A DNA stretch of 64,000 bases from assembly GCA_016748015.1 (NCBI GenBank), contig JAAOMT010000239.1:384535-448534 (forward strand), in the 5' to 3' direction. The position numbers were made by a program, and so were the translations under genes. Source of the DNA: Geosiphon pyriformis. Taxonomy: Eukaryota > Glomeromycota > Glomeromycetes > Archaeosporales > Geosiphonaceae. Below are positions 1 through 12,278 of this stretch, in pieces (the first letter of the stretch is position 1; every line of letters starts with the position of its first letter). The notes under the pieces were generated by a model. The model did no database searches. It was not told where the DNA came from and saw only the letters and a list, made by a program, of their open reading frames with translations.

Positions 1-68
1 ACTTCTGATCTATATTATTCGGGTCATGTCTTTTAATTGTTATTTATGCACCAATATTTTATGTTTAG

Positions 69-1883
69 GTTCACCAATTCGGAACAAAATTTGCAACCGT
101 GACATTGCTCACGATGAGCACTTATGCGGCATTCACAATTCAAACAACGGCTTGGCGGTATGTATGTGTCCTTACAAGTTTTTTATGACCTTGGATCAAA
201 ACCGTTTATAGATTTCTAACATTATATGTCTTGATAGCACGAAGTTTCGTAAGGAAATGAACAAAGCTGATAATCAGGCTGCGACGGTGGCTGTGGATTC
301 ATTAATCAATTATGAAGCCGTGAAATATTTTAATAACGAAGAATTTGAGGTCAAACAATATGATGAAGCTCTTGCCAGATACGAAGATGCATCAATGAAA
401 ATTGCAAGCTCTTTAGCTTTACTAAATTTCGGCCAAAGTGTAATCTTCAGTACTGCTCTGACAACGATGATGTTTATGGCAGCCAATGGAGTCATCAATG
501 GTACTTCCCATAATATGGGTTCCCTTTACTGTTTTCATATTTTCTAATGAATCATCATTTCATATTCTATTACATTAACAAAGGAACTTTGACTGTTGGG
601 GATGTTGTTATGGTGAATCAACTCGTGTTTCAGCTCTCGTTTCCTCTCAATTTCTTAGGCACTGTTTATCGTGAACTCAAACAGAGCTTGATAGATATGG
701 ACGTCATGTTTAATCTGCAATCTGTAAATGCCACCATTAAGGTAATTTTATTTTGATTAATCTCTTGATTTTATTATGCATCCTTAACTTTTCTGCTTTT
801 TAAATAGGATGCACCTGATGCCAAAACCCTCGTTCTCACTGGAGGAGAAATAAAATTTGAGGATGTTTATTTTGGATATCGTTCAGACCGGACTATTCTC
901 ACGGGTATTAGTTTCACCGTGCCAAGAGGCAAAAAGGCCGCAGTAGTCGGTCCCAGTGGTTGTGGGTGAGCTTGGTTTATGTTTGATTCGCTTAGAATAA
1001 TAATTAATTCATATTGAAACAATCCATAACTTGTTGCTCCCTTATTTAGAAAATCCACCCTTTTGAGACTTTTGTTTAGATTTTACGATCCTCAATCTGG
1101 AAACATTTATATTGATGGACACAAGATTAAGGACGTTACTTCACACAGTCTAAGATCTAATATCGGGGTTGTCCCACAGGTAATTAAAAATACAAATAAA
1201 TATCCCAAGGATTTGATTAATTCATCTTCATTCCGTTTACTCTAGGATACTGCTCTCTTCAATAATACCATTTATCATAACATTGCCTATGGCCGTATAA
1301 CTGCGGATCGTAGTGAAGTTGAAGCTGCAGCCAAACGTGCTGAGATTCACGATGCTATAATGAAGCTCCCAGAAAAATATGAAACACGTGTTGGTGAGCG
1401 AGGTTTGATGCTTTCCGGTGGAGAAAAGCAACGTATCGCTCTTGCTAGAACAATCTTGAAGAATCCACCCATTTTTTTCTTTGACGAAGCCACTTCTGCA
1501 TTGGACACTCACACTGAACAGTCATTACTTGCAAACATACGGAGTATCCTGCAAGAAAGCGGCAAAACTAGTATCTTCGTGGCTCACCGATTGCGATCAA
1601 TATCTGATGCTGGTAAGTTTTTCTATTATCAAAACTAGTGATTTCACATAGCTCAACTCATTCAGCTTGAATTAATAAAAAAATTTAATCTTTTTTAGAT
1701 ATAATTATGGTATTGCAAGATGGCAAGATCAAAGAGCAAGGAAGACATGAAGATCTTTTGCACCTCGATGGAGGTATTTACCGTCATATGTGGTTTACTC
1801 AAGAATCAACTGAACCATTTTTGGAGGATGAAACTTTCAATAATCAACAGTCGGAAGAAAATTACACACAAAAGAACATTTAG
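69..1883 (+). CDS. ATM1: Mitochondrial ABC transporter ATM1/ABCB7 (3' part, 5' end outside window)
   Basis: Half-transporter of the mitochondrial inner membrane that exports a glutathione-linked sulfur compound needed for cytosolic Fe–S protein assembly (family knowledge). Seven exons can be read: 69–157, 238–500, 584–741, 808–965, 1050–1179, 1246–1612 and 1699–1883; reading phases agree at every junction. The first exons give the end of the membrane domain, including [12 protein letters not shown] and [19 protein letters not shown], which are typical of Atm1. The nucleotide-binding domain follows, with Walker A GPSGCGKST split by an intron after the last glycine, signature [14 protein letters not shown], Walker [13 protein letters not shown] and H-loop VAHRL. 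The C-terminal tail is acidic and ends at a TAG. The gene starts before the window, and any exon left of 69 could not be resolved. Confidence 0.95.
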
Positions 1884-2785
1884 GTTTGGTAAATCTTTTA
1901 ATTTTTCATTTATCACAATTTTCTAGAAATTATATACTTGTATGATGTCATTTTTCTTTTATCGATGCTGTATATTATGCGCAATATATATTCGTGTGAC
2001 TAGCTTCTAATCTTGAATATTTGGTGTGATGCTCAAAATTATAAATTACTAGCTTTATGATAATATGTCATGATATTTATTTGGACAGAAAGGCTATTCA
2101 AAGACTAAAAATGTGAACATTTCTTAATTCAAAATCATTAGAAGTTCTGCACTGGACGAATAAGATGTTGCACGTTTGCGTTAAATGAATTATTTACTAA
2201 TAAACGTCGTGCTTTCGTATTTTAATTGACCACAATGAATGCACGCGTATTAAAAGAATTTTTATCGGGAACTTCCATTTTTGGAGTGATAGAAATTTGG
2301 ATCACTCCAGTCGCGCTGTTACAAAAACCGCACCACTCTTGAACCACAGTTCTTGTTCTCTTGTCACCATGTCAACCAGAATACAGTTATTTAAAGTTCT
2401 GAAAATTATAATTGGTCAAGACTTGAAAATTTTCCCATCGTAGCGTCTGGTTTCTCCACATTGTTACCTAGAGACGCGACTCCCTTCACTCTTTAGTTCA
2501 AGCCAAAAGACGGGAATGAAACCATTTCACGACAGTCGCTTCCATTTTCTTTCCGCTAACACCCCTATTCTCATCTTTGCTTTTGCTGGGAAATAAATAC
2601 TCATCGTGTTGAGATCATTTACCATAACACCATTTTTCAACTCAGTCAGTTGTCGACAATCGACTGCAAAATTACACTCTTTTCTTCCTTTCTTGAAGCA
2701 ACCTTTTTCTTCCTCTTCCTTTATCAAAGTCCTATTCAATAACAAACATTACCTATCACTTCTTTCACCAAAGCTCCTCATAAAA
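1884..2785. other. Intergenic region between ATM1 and the GPI-protein gene
   Basis: About 900 bp with no convincing gene. The left half is AT-rich 3' flank. The right half (about 2450–2785) is pyrimidine-rich, with TTTCTTCC-type runs, and probably holds the promoter and 5' UTR of the gene starting at 2786. An open frame continues upstream of that start to 2606, but it reads as low-complexity leader rather than protein. Confidence 0.5.
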
Positions 2786-3745
2786 ATGTCGAAACCTTTT
2801 TTCTTTTCTTTATTCAGTAGGACTTCATCATTTGGCTTACCGTTTTTTACTCTAACTTGTTTTATCATTATAACAAGAGCCGCCTCGACCCCTTCGTCAC
2901 AACCAAGTTTACCACAACCTTTTGACTCAACGCTCAATTATAACCTTACCTCCTCTTGCCTATCGTTCTTCAACAATTTTTTAAAAGACCAAGAGTTCCA
3001 AGATTGTCGAGCGTTCAGTTTCATACTTATGAATTCTAATAATTTCGCAGTCATATCACGAAACGTAGAGAAAGTTCCACCTTATCTTGATCAGATTTGT
3101 AGTCCTCCGAATAATCTAAATCAATGTAATGAAATCATGAGCTCATACGGGGCCAAAATGACAGAAGGGAGTAACTGTCGAGTAGATATCCAAAATCAGA
3201 ACCCTATTGCCACAGAAGCCTATGTCGCGTTCTACACCTATCAACTGTATCAGGATGTAGGGTGTGCAAAAAACAGTTCTAATACTTACTGTTATGTTGA
3301 CGCTTTGGATCGGAAGCTTGGTCTTGGAATCTATTATCTACCGAGTGGTAAGAGTTTATTCGGTAAATTATTAAATGACAACTTTTTAATAATAAGCTAA
3401 TAATTTCACTATGTTTTTAAAAAAGGTACACAGTTGGCATCACCAAAAGACCAATTCCCATGTTCGGAGTGCAATAAAAAAATTTTAAACACCTTTTCCG
3501 AATACGCAGGTGATACCGCATTGCCATTATCAGACACTTTTGAACCGGTACGAAATTACTTTAACAGTTATTGCGGCGAGGATTTTATCAAAAAAGCCTC
3601 AGCAATTCATGTTAGCAAATTGGCAACTAGTTCAGCCTCTTCATTATATTCTCGACTACGAAAACGATCTATTGACTTTCCCACGATAACCAGGATAGTT
3701 CTAATGATTACAATACCCTTATTTTTATTGGATATTCGCCTATAA
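2786..3745 (+). CDS. Secreted Cys-rich protein with predicted GPI anchor (fungal DUF7729-like)
   Basis: Two exons, 2786–3347 and 3426–3745, give 293 residues. I chose the ATG at 2786 (context AAAATGTC) because it is followed by a basic N-region and a hydrophobic stretch ending near ITRAAS, a plausible signal peptide. An in-frame ATG at 2606 would bury this signal. The mature region holds regularly spaced cysteines (SSCLSF, DCRAF, QICSPP, QCNEI, NCRVD, GCAKN, YCYVD, PCSECNKK, YCGED), as in fungal secreted proteins with paired disulfides. The C-terminus has a small-residue Ser/Ala patch, then a basic spacer and a hydrophobic tail (IVLMITIPLFLL), suggesting a GPI-attachment signal. Function is unknown; it is probably at the cell surface or wall. 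The family name is tentative. Confidence 0.8.
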
Positions 3746-4200
3746 ACGCGCTGTGAGAGCTTCAACAAACATTTCCAGACTCGAACTTCATTGTGTAAAA
3801 TTCAATATTGCATTCATACAAATATGATTTTGATTTTCAATTGTCTTTTGTTTTTTAATAGAAATAATAATAATTTAAAATCAACACTTGTATAGGTATA
3901 ATTACCAAACCTTTATTTATTAGCATTATCCATCATTTATCAACTTCAATCACCTATTTCCTCTTAACTACCACTTTCCTTTTCATTTTTCAAAATAACA
4001 TCCTCAATTGTATACATTCCAACCTATGGTATAAACCTATCCCCTTTTTTCCCCCTTGTATTATTCTAACCTTTTCTTCGACTTGTTTACACAGCATACA
4101 TATACATACTAACACGTACACATTATAAATATAAACGTGTTGTTCCCGAGCTCCAGTGTTTTGAGATGAAGTTTATTTCAAGTTGTTTCATTATTGATCA

Positions 4201-4234
<34 letters not shown>

Positions 4235-4522
4235 GAAAGAAGTCGTAGTATCATCTTAATTAAGTATAAGGTGATTTAATGAAATGGTATTTTAAGAAAA
4301 GGAATAATTCGCGCGGAAAAATGAATGAATCTGTATAGGTATAAGAATAATTTTATTCTGTGCGTCGTTAAAGGATATAATTCTTTCGAAAATAGAACCG
4401 AATTAAGTAAACAAAGAAAAATTTATTCATTAAAACTAGTTACATATTAAAATTGCTACTATTTTAAACTCACAATTTAGAAATTTATAATTCCCAACAA
4501 AATTTTTGTAATTCTATTTCGA
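3746..4522. other. Intergenic region with ATT microsatellite
   Basis: About 780 bp separating convergent genes. It is AT-rich and contains a perfect run of about nine ATT/TTA units near 4199–4227. No open frame or RNA gene was recognised. Confidence 0.5.
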
Positions 4523-5742
4523 CTATTTTACTTCGATAAGCGCCCGTGTTAATCGATACCCATGCACAGTCGACCGAACAATCTCACACCCGTAATCTTT
4601 TTCAAACATTGGTTGTGGCATCACTCTTTGATAAATCTTTTCGACTTGAAATCCAAAAGCTGAGGATTGTGCTTCCTGAAAAAAATTTAAATCTTTATCG
4701 ACCATGTTTGGTCGATGGTGTGTAAAGAAGACCAAGATTTGTGCTTCACTGTGGTTTTCATGGGTTTTTGATGTGGGAGCAGTAATGCTGAGACATTGAG
4801 ACGAGGTACGTAAGAGTGCGGTATGTTGTGAATGGTTGAAGATTAAGTCGGACAGGATTATTGTATCAAATCGTTGCTCATCAGTAGTGGTAGTTCCTGA
4901 TGATGAGCAAATAGGTTGGAGAAGCGAATGGGGATCTTTACCCCATATGTGGCCCTATAATCAAAAATATCAAAAATTGAGAAGAATGGTATATTTTAGA
5001 ATGCGCAGATCTCTATAGATGATACTCACTAATACTGAAATTTTGTTCCGATTTTGTGAATCTGGGAATAAATTTTCCACGTTATATTTGATATTTTCTA
5101 TTAATTTTTCATCTGGGTAATCAGTGATCACAACCTAAATTCAAAAAATTAAGGAATGAGAATAACTCGATTATTTAACTATTTACAGTGATTATTACAA
5201 TTATAGATACCTTCTCAGCACCATTCACGACGGAAATCAATGAAGGCAAAGCAGCACCAGCTCCCAACTCCAAAACCCGTTTTCCACGCACGATATCTTC
5301 ATTCTCATCCAAGTACTCCGCAAAACATTTTGCTGCATTCCAGAGGTAATGACCCCATAATGGATGTGAACCTACCAGTCTTAGTTGAATTTCTCGAATC
5401 GGGCTTTCTCATGTTATCGTCATTTATAAAGGAATATAAATTATAGAATATGCGATGGTAAGAACAGTTTTCGAGCTTAACAAGGAGTTACTTACCATTT
5501 TGTACACACTCTTTTGATCTAGTGAAAGTTACAAATGTTGGTGGTGGTGTGGACGGACGAAAATCTGGAGGTTCCTTTGATTAATGAAATAAAATATTTA
5601 GTAAGAAATTTTGAAAGAAAAGGTAAATTTGCAGTGGATGAGTTCTGAAGAAAAAAATTCAGTTTATGATGGTTACCTGAAATAACTGTAAATCATATTC
5701 ATCAAATATAGTAATTTCTTTTTCGCCCTTATTGTTTTGATT
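4523..5742 (-). CDS. EFM7: EFM7/NNT1-type protein methyltransferase
   Basis: SAM-dependent seven-β-strand methyltransferase of the family that methylates the N-terminal Gly and Lys of translation elongation factor 1A (yeast Efm7, formerly Nnt1). Minus-strand exons with consistent phases are 5742–5677, about 5588–5496, 5407–5211, 5134–5030 and 4954–4523. The spliced protein shows the Pro-rich N-terminal element EPPDFRPSTPPPTFVTFTR, then GSHPLWGHYLWNAAK, motif I VLELGAGAALPS, motif post I VVITDYPD, GHIWGKD, and the C-terminal VFFTHHRP with TVHGYRL. All are hallmarks of this family. The true start codon was not found: the frame in the first exon is open from an acceptor-like CAATAG at about 5743, so a short upstream exon with the ATG is expected. 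Confidence 0.88.
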
Positions 5743-7725
5743 CTATTGATATATTTTTTGAATTAATAATTTACATAACATTTTTAAATTGGTTTTTTTT
5801 AAAAATAGGATAGATTTCTAAAATATCATACTCTCAAAAAAGGTATATTTTATCTAATTCTGTCTTATTGCCCTTTAAGACAAACTAAACTCTAAGCTCT
5901 AAGCCTCGCTTATGTAACCACCAAGGTTTCAAAAAAAAACCTCTGTTTGAGAGTCAAAAGTCCAAAAACTGTACCTGAGTCCGAGACATATCTTTAAAAA
6001 AAAAAGGAAGGACAGTGGTTGAAAATTAAAAATTAATTTCATCGCTCGTTGTTCTAAATCAATCATTCACATGATCACCATTTTGAAATTTAGAAGGTAA
6101 AAAGGGTATGTTGGCGAAGAATAAGATTGCTTTTAAGACTCAATTTATAGTAATAAAGAAAAATTTACTTTAAAGCAATATTTTAGTTTTTTTTTAAATA
6201 TTTCAATTAACAAATATTTGTAAAAAATTGAATATTTAAAGATCAAAAACATTTGTTACGATTTTTGTATTGACTTTATTTGAACTTTTAATTACTAATT
6301 GTTATTTCTTGGCATTTATAATTTATTAATAAAAGTAAATACAAGTTAATTTTTTTAATTGTTAATAAAAAGTCTGATTAGTTCAAATTGTTATTAAATA
6401 ATAAAATTTGGTTTAAATAATTGTTTAAATTTATAATTTATATATAGACAGCATTAAAGAAAGCCATAAAGATCAAGAGAAATAGAGTGGTTTCTATTTA
6501 TACTGACAGTTTGGTAAAAGATTTGGACACCAATTCTATTTTAAAGAAGAGAAGCAACTGCATTTTAATAAAGTTGAACTTAATATATCATCTGAAATGC
6601 AAAATGTGTTATTTTTTACTTTAGCTGAAATAAAAACTATTAAAATGGCTCTCGAATGCTTATCATGTGATACGATGTGTTATATTTACATAAATAATAG
6701 TTCTAAAACAAAGAATAAATTTGGCTTGTTTATATAATAGATTGTTATTCAGTAATTGCAGAAATGTGCTTTTTTGCTAACAAAAATAGAATTACTATTT
6801 TGTGCAAAATTAAAAAATATGTAAAGAGACTTTATAATGCAGTATACTGCTCTAAATAAAAATTTATTAATTATTTAAGTTTTTTTATAACATAAAATAA
6901 ATTAGAGCAGATTTATTTTAGTATAACATCTTAATAATAATGTGAAATTTATTTTAAATTTACAATTTATTATAAAAAACTTTAAAATACAAATTTTAAA
7001 ATTTGCTTATAATAGTAATTTTTAATATTGTATTAATAATATAAACTTATTTTGGCTTTAATAATTTTTTATTATTTTATTTTAATTATATTGTTATTAG
7101 TTTTTTATATAACACAATTATTAACAAAAACTTGTTCAAAATTTCCAAAAAAATTTTTGTTGTATTATTTTGTAGTTTTTTAATATTTTACAAAATACTA
7201 ACTTATTTGTTTAAAAACTAGTAGTCATTATTAATAATAATATAAACAAAAAAAGTTTAAAAAGTATTATACATAATTCTATTATAGATAATTTTACTTA
7301 AAAGCCAAAAAAATCGAATAAAAATATTAAGAATTCTGAAAATAAAAGTTTTCTTTTGTTTTTAAGCAACAAAAAAAGATTATAATAATTAATACTAAAT
7401 TTAAAGTTAGCAATAAAAGCAAAAATTTTTTAAGTTTTAACACAAATATTAATAAGTTAAAAGCATTACTTAACATATTTTATTACAATATAAAAAATGA
7501 ATTTTTTTTTTGTTCAAGTTAAATTGATTTGTTCCTATAATTGTCAAAAAAAACTGAAAATTATTATCAAAAATCTTATGCTTTAAATATTAATTTGTTG
7601 GTAGTTAAAGAAAAAAGCTTAATAAAAAAATATAATTGGTTAGAAAAATGTTTTTATTACAGATTAAAACAAAATATTGAATTAATCACATTATTTTTTT
7701 AAAAAATTATTTTAACATTATGAAT
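5743..7725. other. AT-rich gene desert containing a retroelement relic
   Basis: About 2 kb of extremely AT-rich sequence between the two minus-strand enzyme genes. Only one protein-like trace was seen, the RNase H relic at 6487–6720. The stretch from about 6720 to 7700 is almost pure A/T with no readable product. Base composition differs sharply from the neighbouring genes, as expected for old, heavily mutated transposon DNA. Confidence 0.6.
6487..6720 (+). pseudogene. Decayed RNase H domain relic of a LINE-like retroelement
   Basis: Two short frames read like a type-1 RNase H domain. The first, from 6487, reads VVSIYTDSLVKD, resembling the first-strand YTDGS motif. The second, from about 6600 in another frame, reads SEMQNVLFFTLAEIKTIKMA followed by LECL and YIYINNSSK, resembling the xAELxAIxxAL helix and the following strand with the DS motif. 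At least one frameshift separates them and the rest of the element is unreadable. Assignment is by motif resemblance only. Confidence 0.45.
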
Positions 7726-9896
7726 CTATAACTTTGATTTTTTTCCTATTAATGATAGCTCTAAAAGTTGTATAACACTTAAGGCGGCACCATAACTTGA
7801 TTGGTAGCCTTGAAAATTGAAAGAAACCATTTTGAGAAATGTTGAATATTCAGGTTAAAAATGCAAAAATTATTTTTATTGCATACCATATCCTCCATGT
7901 CCATAATTATGACAGATTAGGATTTCTTTCAGAGATTTTTCAGAAACTTGAAAAAGTAAATGGAAGAAAAAATTTCAGGAACTTCATCAAATTAACGGCT
8001 ATAATCAAAAATCTTCTTACCGATCCATTCAGCCTCAATTCTAATCCCACCTTTGCGACAAGGTCGAAGGCCCACACTATGTCTCTTAACCTTGAGCGTT
8101 TGATCATTCTTTGGAAATAGATCCGGACGTGTTGCAAGACATCGTTTCATGATGGAGTCAGCTATAGCAGGATCGATTTTCGCTGAACTGAATTTGTGAC
8201 ATCATTAAAAATGAGGTTTTTATACAGCACAGTAAAACAAATCTATGCGTGATCTTACTAGTCTTCTTGATCCTAGATGCCATTCAAAAACCAAAAGTTC
8301 AAAATTATTTTCTTTTGGCCAAACTTCAGACATTTATCAGAAAATTAGAAAATACTTGCATAAGTTCCACCCAAAATCACCTCACCAGTATTTCTAGGTA
8401 TTACATATGTTATTATTCCACCACTATCTATCTTATATTAAAAGAATTAGTGCGGGAATTGACAAAATTCCGAGAGGAAATGAGGCAAAATTTGAATCAA
8501 CCTACTCCTCCGTTGTTACTTCCTGCCGAATAGCGTTCAAAGGTCCAGCTAACATGATTTGGGGGAAGCTCTACTAAGACAATTTGGCCCTTTGCAGAAT
8601 AGACATTAATATCCTGAACTCCACCTAATTTTCTTGCATGAATACCGGAACAATTAATGACAATATTGGTTTCAGGAAAAATGGCTTCTTGTATGTGTGC
8701 CAAATCAGCGTATCGAGTGGTGCCGCCCAATGAAATGAAAGTATTGAGAAGATAGTTGAGGTAGCTTTCTGGATTAATCGTCACTTTAATAGATAAAACT
8801 CATATTATTAATAAAAATAGGTCGATTTTCTCATGAAATCCCGGAATTCCGCAAAAGTCCGTTTTTGAATGAAGACCCTTAATTCAATAAGAAAGCAACT
8901 GTGCTGTATTCCTTTGCGAAAGCTTAAGGGAAATCGTTCGTCTATTGAACACATGGCTTTTCCTGTTTCTTAATGTTTGATTAAGGAAAACACTTCTCGT
9001 GAAGTAGGTTGTAAAATAACATGGCAATAGGCGTCAATGGCTTTGGAAATAAACATCTTACCAGTAAACGTGGTGACGCGTTCAAGATATCCAGAGTTCT
9101 ATATGAAAGACCATCTTCCCTCTGAAGAATATGAAAATCACCGACTCTAACCCTCAGAGCGTCGACTCATCAACAGGAACTATTATTCTGAACTTGATAA
9201 AATTGTGATTCACGATTTACCTGTTTTATAGGTGATTCCAAACCCTACACCATCTGGCAACTCGTGTTTTTCGAGATGCCGATACTATTGAAATAAGGGA
9301 TCGGGTGAGAAAATTTAAATTTGCGGTTAAAAATAGAATTAATGAGTATTAACTTCTGACATTAGGGCAAAAAGTCTTGAACCAAGGTTCAGAGAAATTT
9401 TTAGGCAATTCATCCCAATAGTCAAACCCATCAACAAACATGATTCCGGTTTCGGTGGGATAATTTTGGGCCAAATACCAAAAATGATTATATGTGATTT
9501 TGTCGAATTCTATAATGACAAAAAAAGCTTGCTTGATTTTATTCAAAATTAACACGTATATAAAGTAAAATTTAAACTTTTTATCTTAAATACCTTGCTG
9601 ACGAAAATCATCGCTCGAAGCATAACTCCTCCAGTGTGCGCCAGCCCTGTTTTAGAATGTTCAAAGGATGGTATGGGATAGTTCAGGGTTCTTAGTTTTG
9701 GAAGAATAGTCAGTTCAAGTCGCAAAGAACTAACAGCTCCTTACAAGGGACTAGTATAATCAAAGTTTAACTCTCCCGGGAAATGTTTCGCGACCAGGAG
9801 AACCTCAAATTTTTCTTCACGCTGTAACAACAAAACAGCAGTAGTGAGCCCAGACACCCCTGCCCCGAGGACAGAAACACGTTTTTGTGGCGACAT
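7726..9896 (-). CDS. DAO: Peroxisomal D-amino-acid oxidase
   Basis: FAD flavoenzyme that oxidises D-amino acids to 2-oxo acids with release of ammonia and hydrogen peroxide. Nine exons splice cleanly: 9896–9745, 9646–9594, 9509–9361, 9284–9221, 8783–8554, 8431–8356, 8182–8021, 7946–7887 and 7808–7726. They give 342 residues, the usual family length. Visible motifs are the N-terminal Rossmann GAGVSGL, DYTSPLAGAHWRSYAS, PTETGIMFVDGFDYW, NIVINCSGIHARKLGG, GEVILGGTYA, VGLRPCRKGGIRIE (substrate arginine region) and the FAD-site signature CHNYGHGGYGYQSSYG. The protein ends in SKL, a canonical PTS1 peroxisomal targeting signal. An apparent stop near 9741 lies inside the first intron (donor GTAAGG), so the gene looks intact. 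The exact product could be D-aspartate oxidase; substrate choice cannot be read from sequence. Confidence 0.93.
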
Positions 9897-10111
9897 TTCG
9901 TAATCTCAAATTTTCGCGCGGCACAGGTATTTTTGATGGATCATTTAAATTCCCGTGACATATCACAGCCTTAGAAAGATATAAATAACGTGTGCCCGGC
10001 AAAATTTCGCGGTTGTACATTCTGCTTTAGTCTTCCCGATTACTACTTTACTTGTTGCATTTCAAACGGAGTGAAGCTATTCTCTTTTTATTTCTTCATC
10101 ACAATTCTATA
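9897..10111. promoter_or_regulatory. Short divergent intergenic region
   Basis: 215 bp separate the start codons of the D-amino-acid oxidase (minus) and the small putative zinc protein (plus). It must contain both promoters and 5' UTRs. No specific operator was identified. Confidence 0.4.
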
Positions 10112-10931
10112 ATGGATTATTCTATTCTTACAAATCCTCTTGACCATCCAGCCGCTCTTTATGACAACTTTACGGCTGTCACGACAACCACTACTGCCAC
10201 AATACTTAACACAAGTCGTAAGCGAAACCGAAGTGATAGTTTTAATCAAAACGATCTTGTTCAGGTAAAAATTTAATAAATCTCTGTGAAAAAGGTCCAT
10301 TTGTACGAGTATTTAGATACAGGGTAACAACGACCATGAGAGTCTTACTTTGTTGCGCGCAATTAATATAGCCTACTTAGGGTTTTACATTTTTGAACAT
10401 CGATCACAATAGAAAACGATACGGTTGATGAGTCCACCACGACCACGAGCAACAAACTCTTCCTCAAATTATAATAATTCAATAAATTCTGATTTTAATC
10501 CTGAAGCTGTGCGGCAAACTTCAAATAATGAAAAAAATTCGGGATCAAAAACTTTCTCATTTCAAATGTTGGACTTTCGAGAATCTGAGCCGATGGAATG
10601 TGACAATGACCTTCAATTTAGTGCTGGATCCAATAACTTCGGATTAGGTGATGGGGAAATGGTGGGCTATCTGACTTTACTTCAATAAAATCTTCTGGAT
10701 TATATTGTGAATTTATTTTAGTCTAATTGTGCTAATACTTACTCATTAGTAATCTAATAAATTTATCAGGGATCTTCCTCAGCATCAGCCTCGACATCTA
10801 ATCCTTCTTTAGTGCGAAGAGAACGCGGTGAACGTCAAACTCATTTACCTTACACAATGGGATATCGGGCTGATTGTGAAAAATGCCGTCTTAAGGTTCC
10901 TGGTCATTATGCACATGTTTTTGGAAAGTAA
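10112..10931 (+). CDS. Unrecognised protein with a compact C-terminal C2H2-like motif
   Basis: Three exons, 10112–10264, 10413–10661 and 10770–10931, all in phase 0, encode 187 residues. Residues 1–130 are Ser/Thr/Asn-rich and look disordered, with a basic patch SRKRNRSDS. The C-terminal 40 residues are different in character: RRERGERQTHLPYTMGYRAD followed by CEKCRLKVPGHYAHVF. That gives Cys-x2-Cys-x6-His-x2-His, a spacing that could bind zinc. The contrast between a variable body and a sharply patterned tail suggests the tail is the conserved functional part. I do not recognise the family and assign no function. The start is supported by an open frame and the consistent splice phases. Confidence 0.75.
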
Positions 10932-11743
10932 TTCTTTCTTCAAATCCAAGACAATCGAATAATGCCAAAGCCAGTCAGGGTTTTCTAAATTGCTTCAAGA
11001 AAGAGAATTTAATAATATTTCTTGAGAGTTTAGTTCAATGAAGCTCTGAAGAATCAAAATTTGAAGAAGATATAAAGGCTTTGAAAAAGATATGATTAAA
11101 CATGGACTTTTGGTTTGTAATAATAATTATAAAGCATATAAAAAGAAGTTCTCTAAAGCGGAGCTTGCTCTTAAAATATAATTTTCAAAATTTTAATTAA
11201 AGAATTGAGGTTGGAGCTATTTTGCTCTTTAGCTCTACATTATTTATCTTTGACTAGAAAATGGGTCAACTTTGATCGATACCCAAAATCGAGAATAATA
11301 TCAGGTCAAAAAAGCTATAAAGTTAACAAGAAGTTCTACCCAAGTTCCGGCTAAACGATCAAATATGCTTCAAAATCTGACGAGTAAAAGATTAAATCAT
11401 AAGCACGGCTACATGCATTTTGTTGTACTATTCGTTAAACATGTGACAATTCCCAACTCAGTTACAGTTATAGAAGTATTTTATTATTATAACACATCAT
11501 GACTTCATAACTAGTAAGGTACTCTATCATTCCTTATGTCGATCATAATTATTAAATTTGAATGATAGTATAAGTATGTATGATGATCCTTACCTTTTAA
11601 TCAATTAACAAAGATTATTAATTGATACATATTTTCTAATATTAAAATAAGCATTTTGAAAATGTTTGTTTTTTTCATAGTGGTATTATAAATAAAATTT
11701 TGTTACTGTTTATATGTTCATTTTTTATTTTTATCATTGTTGA
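10932..11743. other. Intergenic region, nothing recognised
   Basis: About 810 bp, AT-rich, with no convincing exon, RNA gene or repeat. Short purine-rich stretches around 11040–11170 do not form a coherent frame. Confidence 0.4.
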
Positions 11744-12145
11744 ATGTATTTTTTAAAATCAATTCAAATTGATGAAGTGTTAACATTTCAATCAAATAAT
11801 ATTATAAAGTTTAATGACGGAATTGATTTAATGAGACGATTAATATTTGCTAAGCTGAGGGGCTTGAATTGTGTCCATAAGAAAACACTTAAATTCATCA
11901 TTGATTCCGTTTTCATTCCATTTGAGCGCAAACCAGGTAGATTATTGATTTTTTGTGACGATTAAAAAATATTGTCATGATTATAAAACAAGCCTTTTAT
12001 TTTTCTAGGAAGTGAATTTGAGATTTACAATACAAGATTGACCAATAATTCCATAGTAATTAATTTATCTCTCCCTTGCCTCTATTGGAAAACTCTAATT
12101 TATTCATTATTTGATCTTCCTATAGAAGAATCCATATATTATTAA
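11744..12145 (+). CDS. Possible small two-exon gene or gene remnant
   Basis: The open frame from the ATG at 11744 reads into KKTLKFIIDSVFIPFERKPG. A GTAGAT donor at about 11937 and a TTTTCTAG acceptor at about 12009 keep phase and continue as SEFEIYNTRLTNNSI to a TAA at 12145. The composition is less AT-biased than its flanks, and the joined frame avoids the stops in both flanks. There is no recognisable domain and the start is arbitrary. It could be an exon remnant of a decayed paralogous gene. Confidence 0.25.
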
Positions 12146-12278
12146 AAAATTTTATTGTACGCTGCCCGATAAAACATGTCTTGCCGGGGATTACTATCAG
12201 ATTTTCTTTAAAACCAATACTAAATTAATGGAGCGTAGATAAACAATAAAAGAAAATATGTTTACTCACTGGTTTTAC

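Noticed and set aside
9741-9743. Premature stop (pseudogene) in the D-amino-acid oxidase
   Set aside because: The TAA is part of a GTAAGG splice donor; removing the intron restores AGAHWRSYAS in frame.
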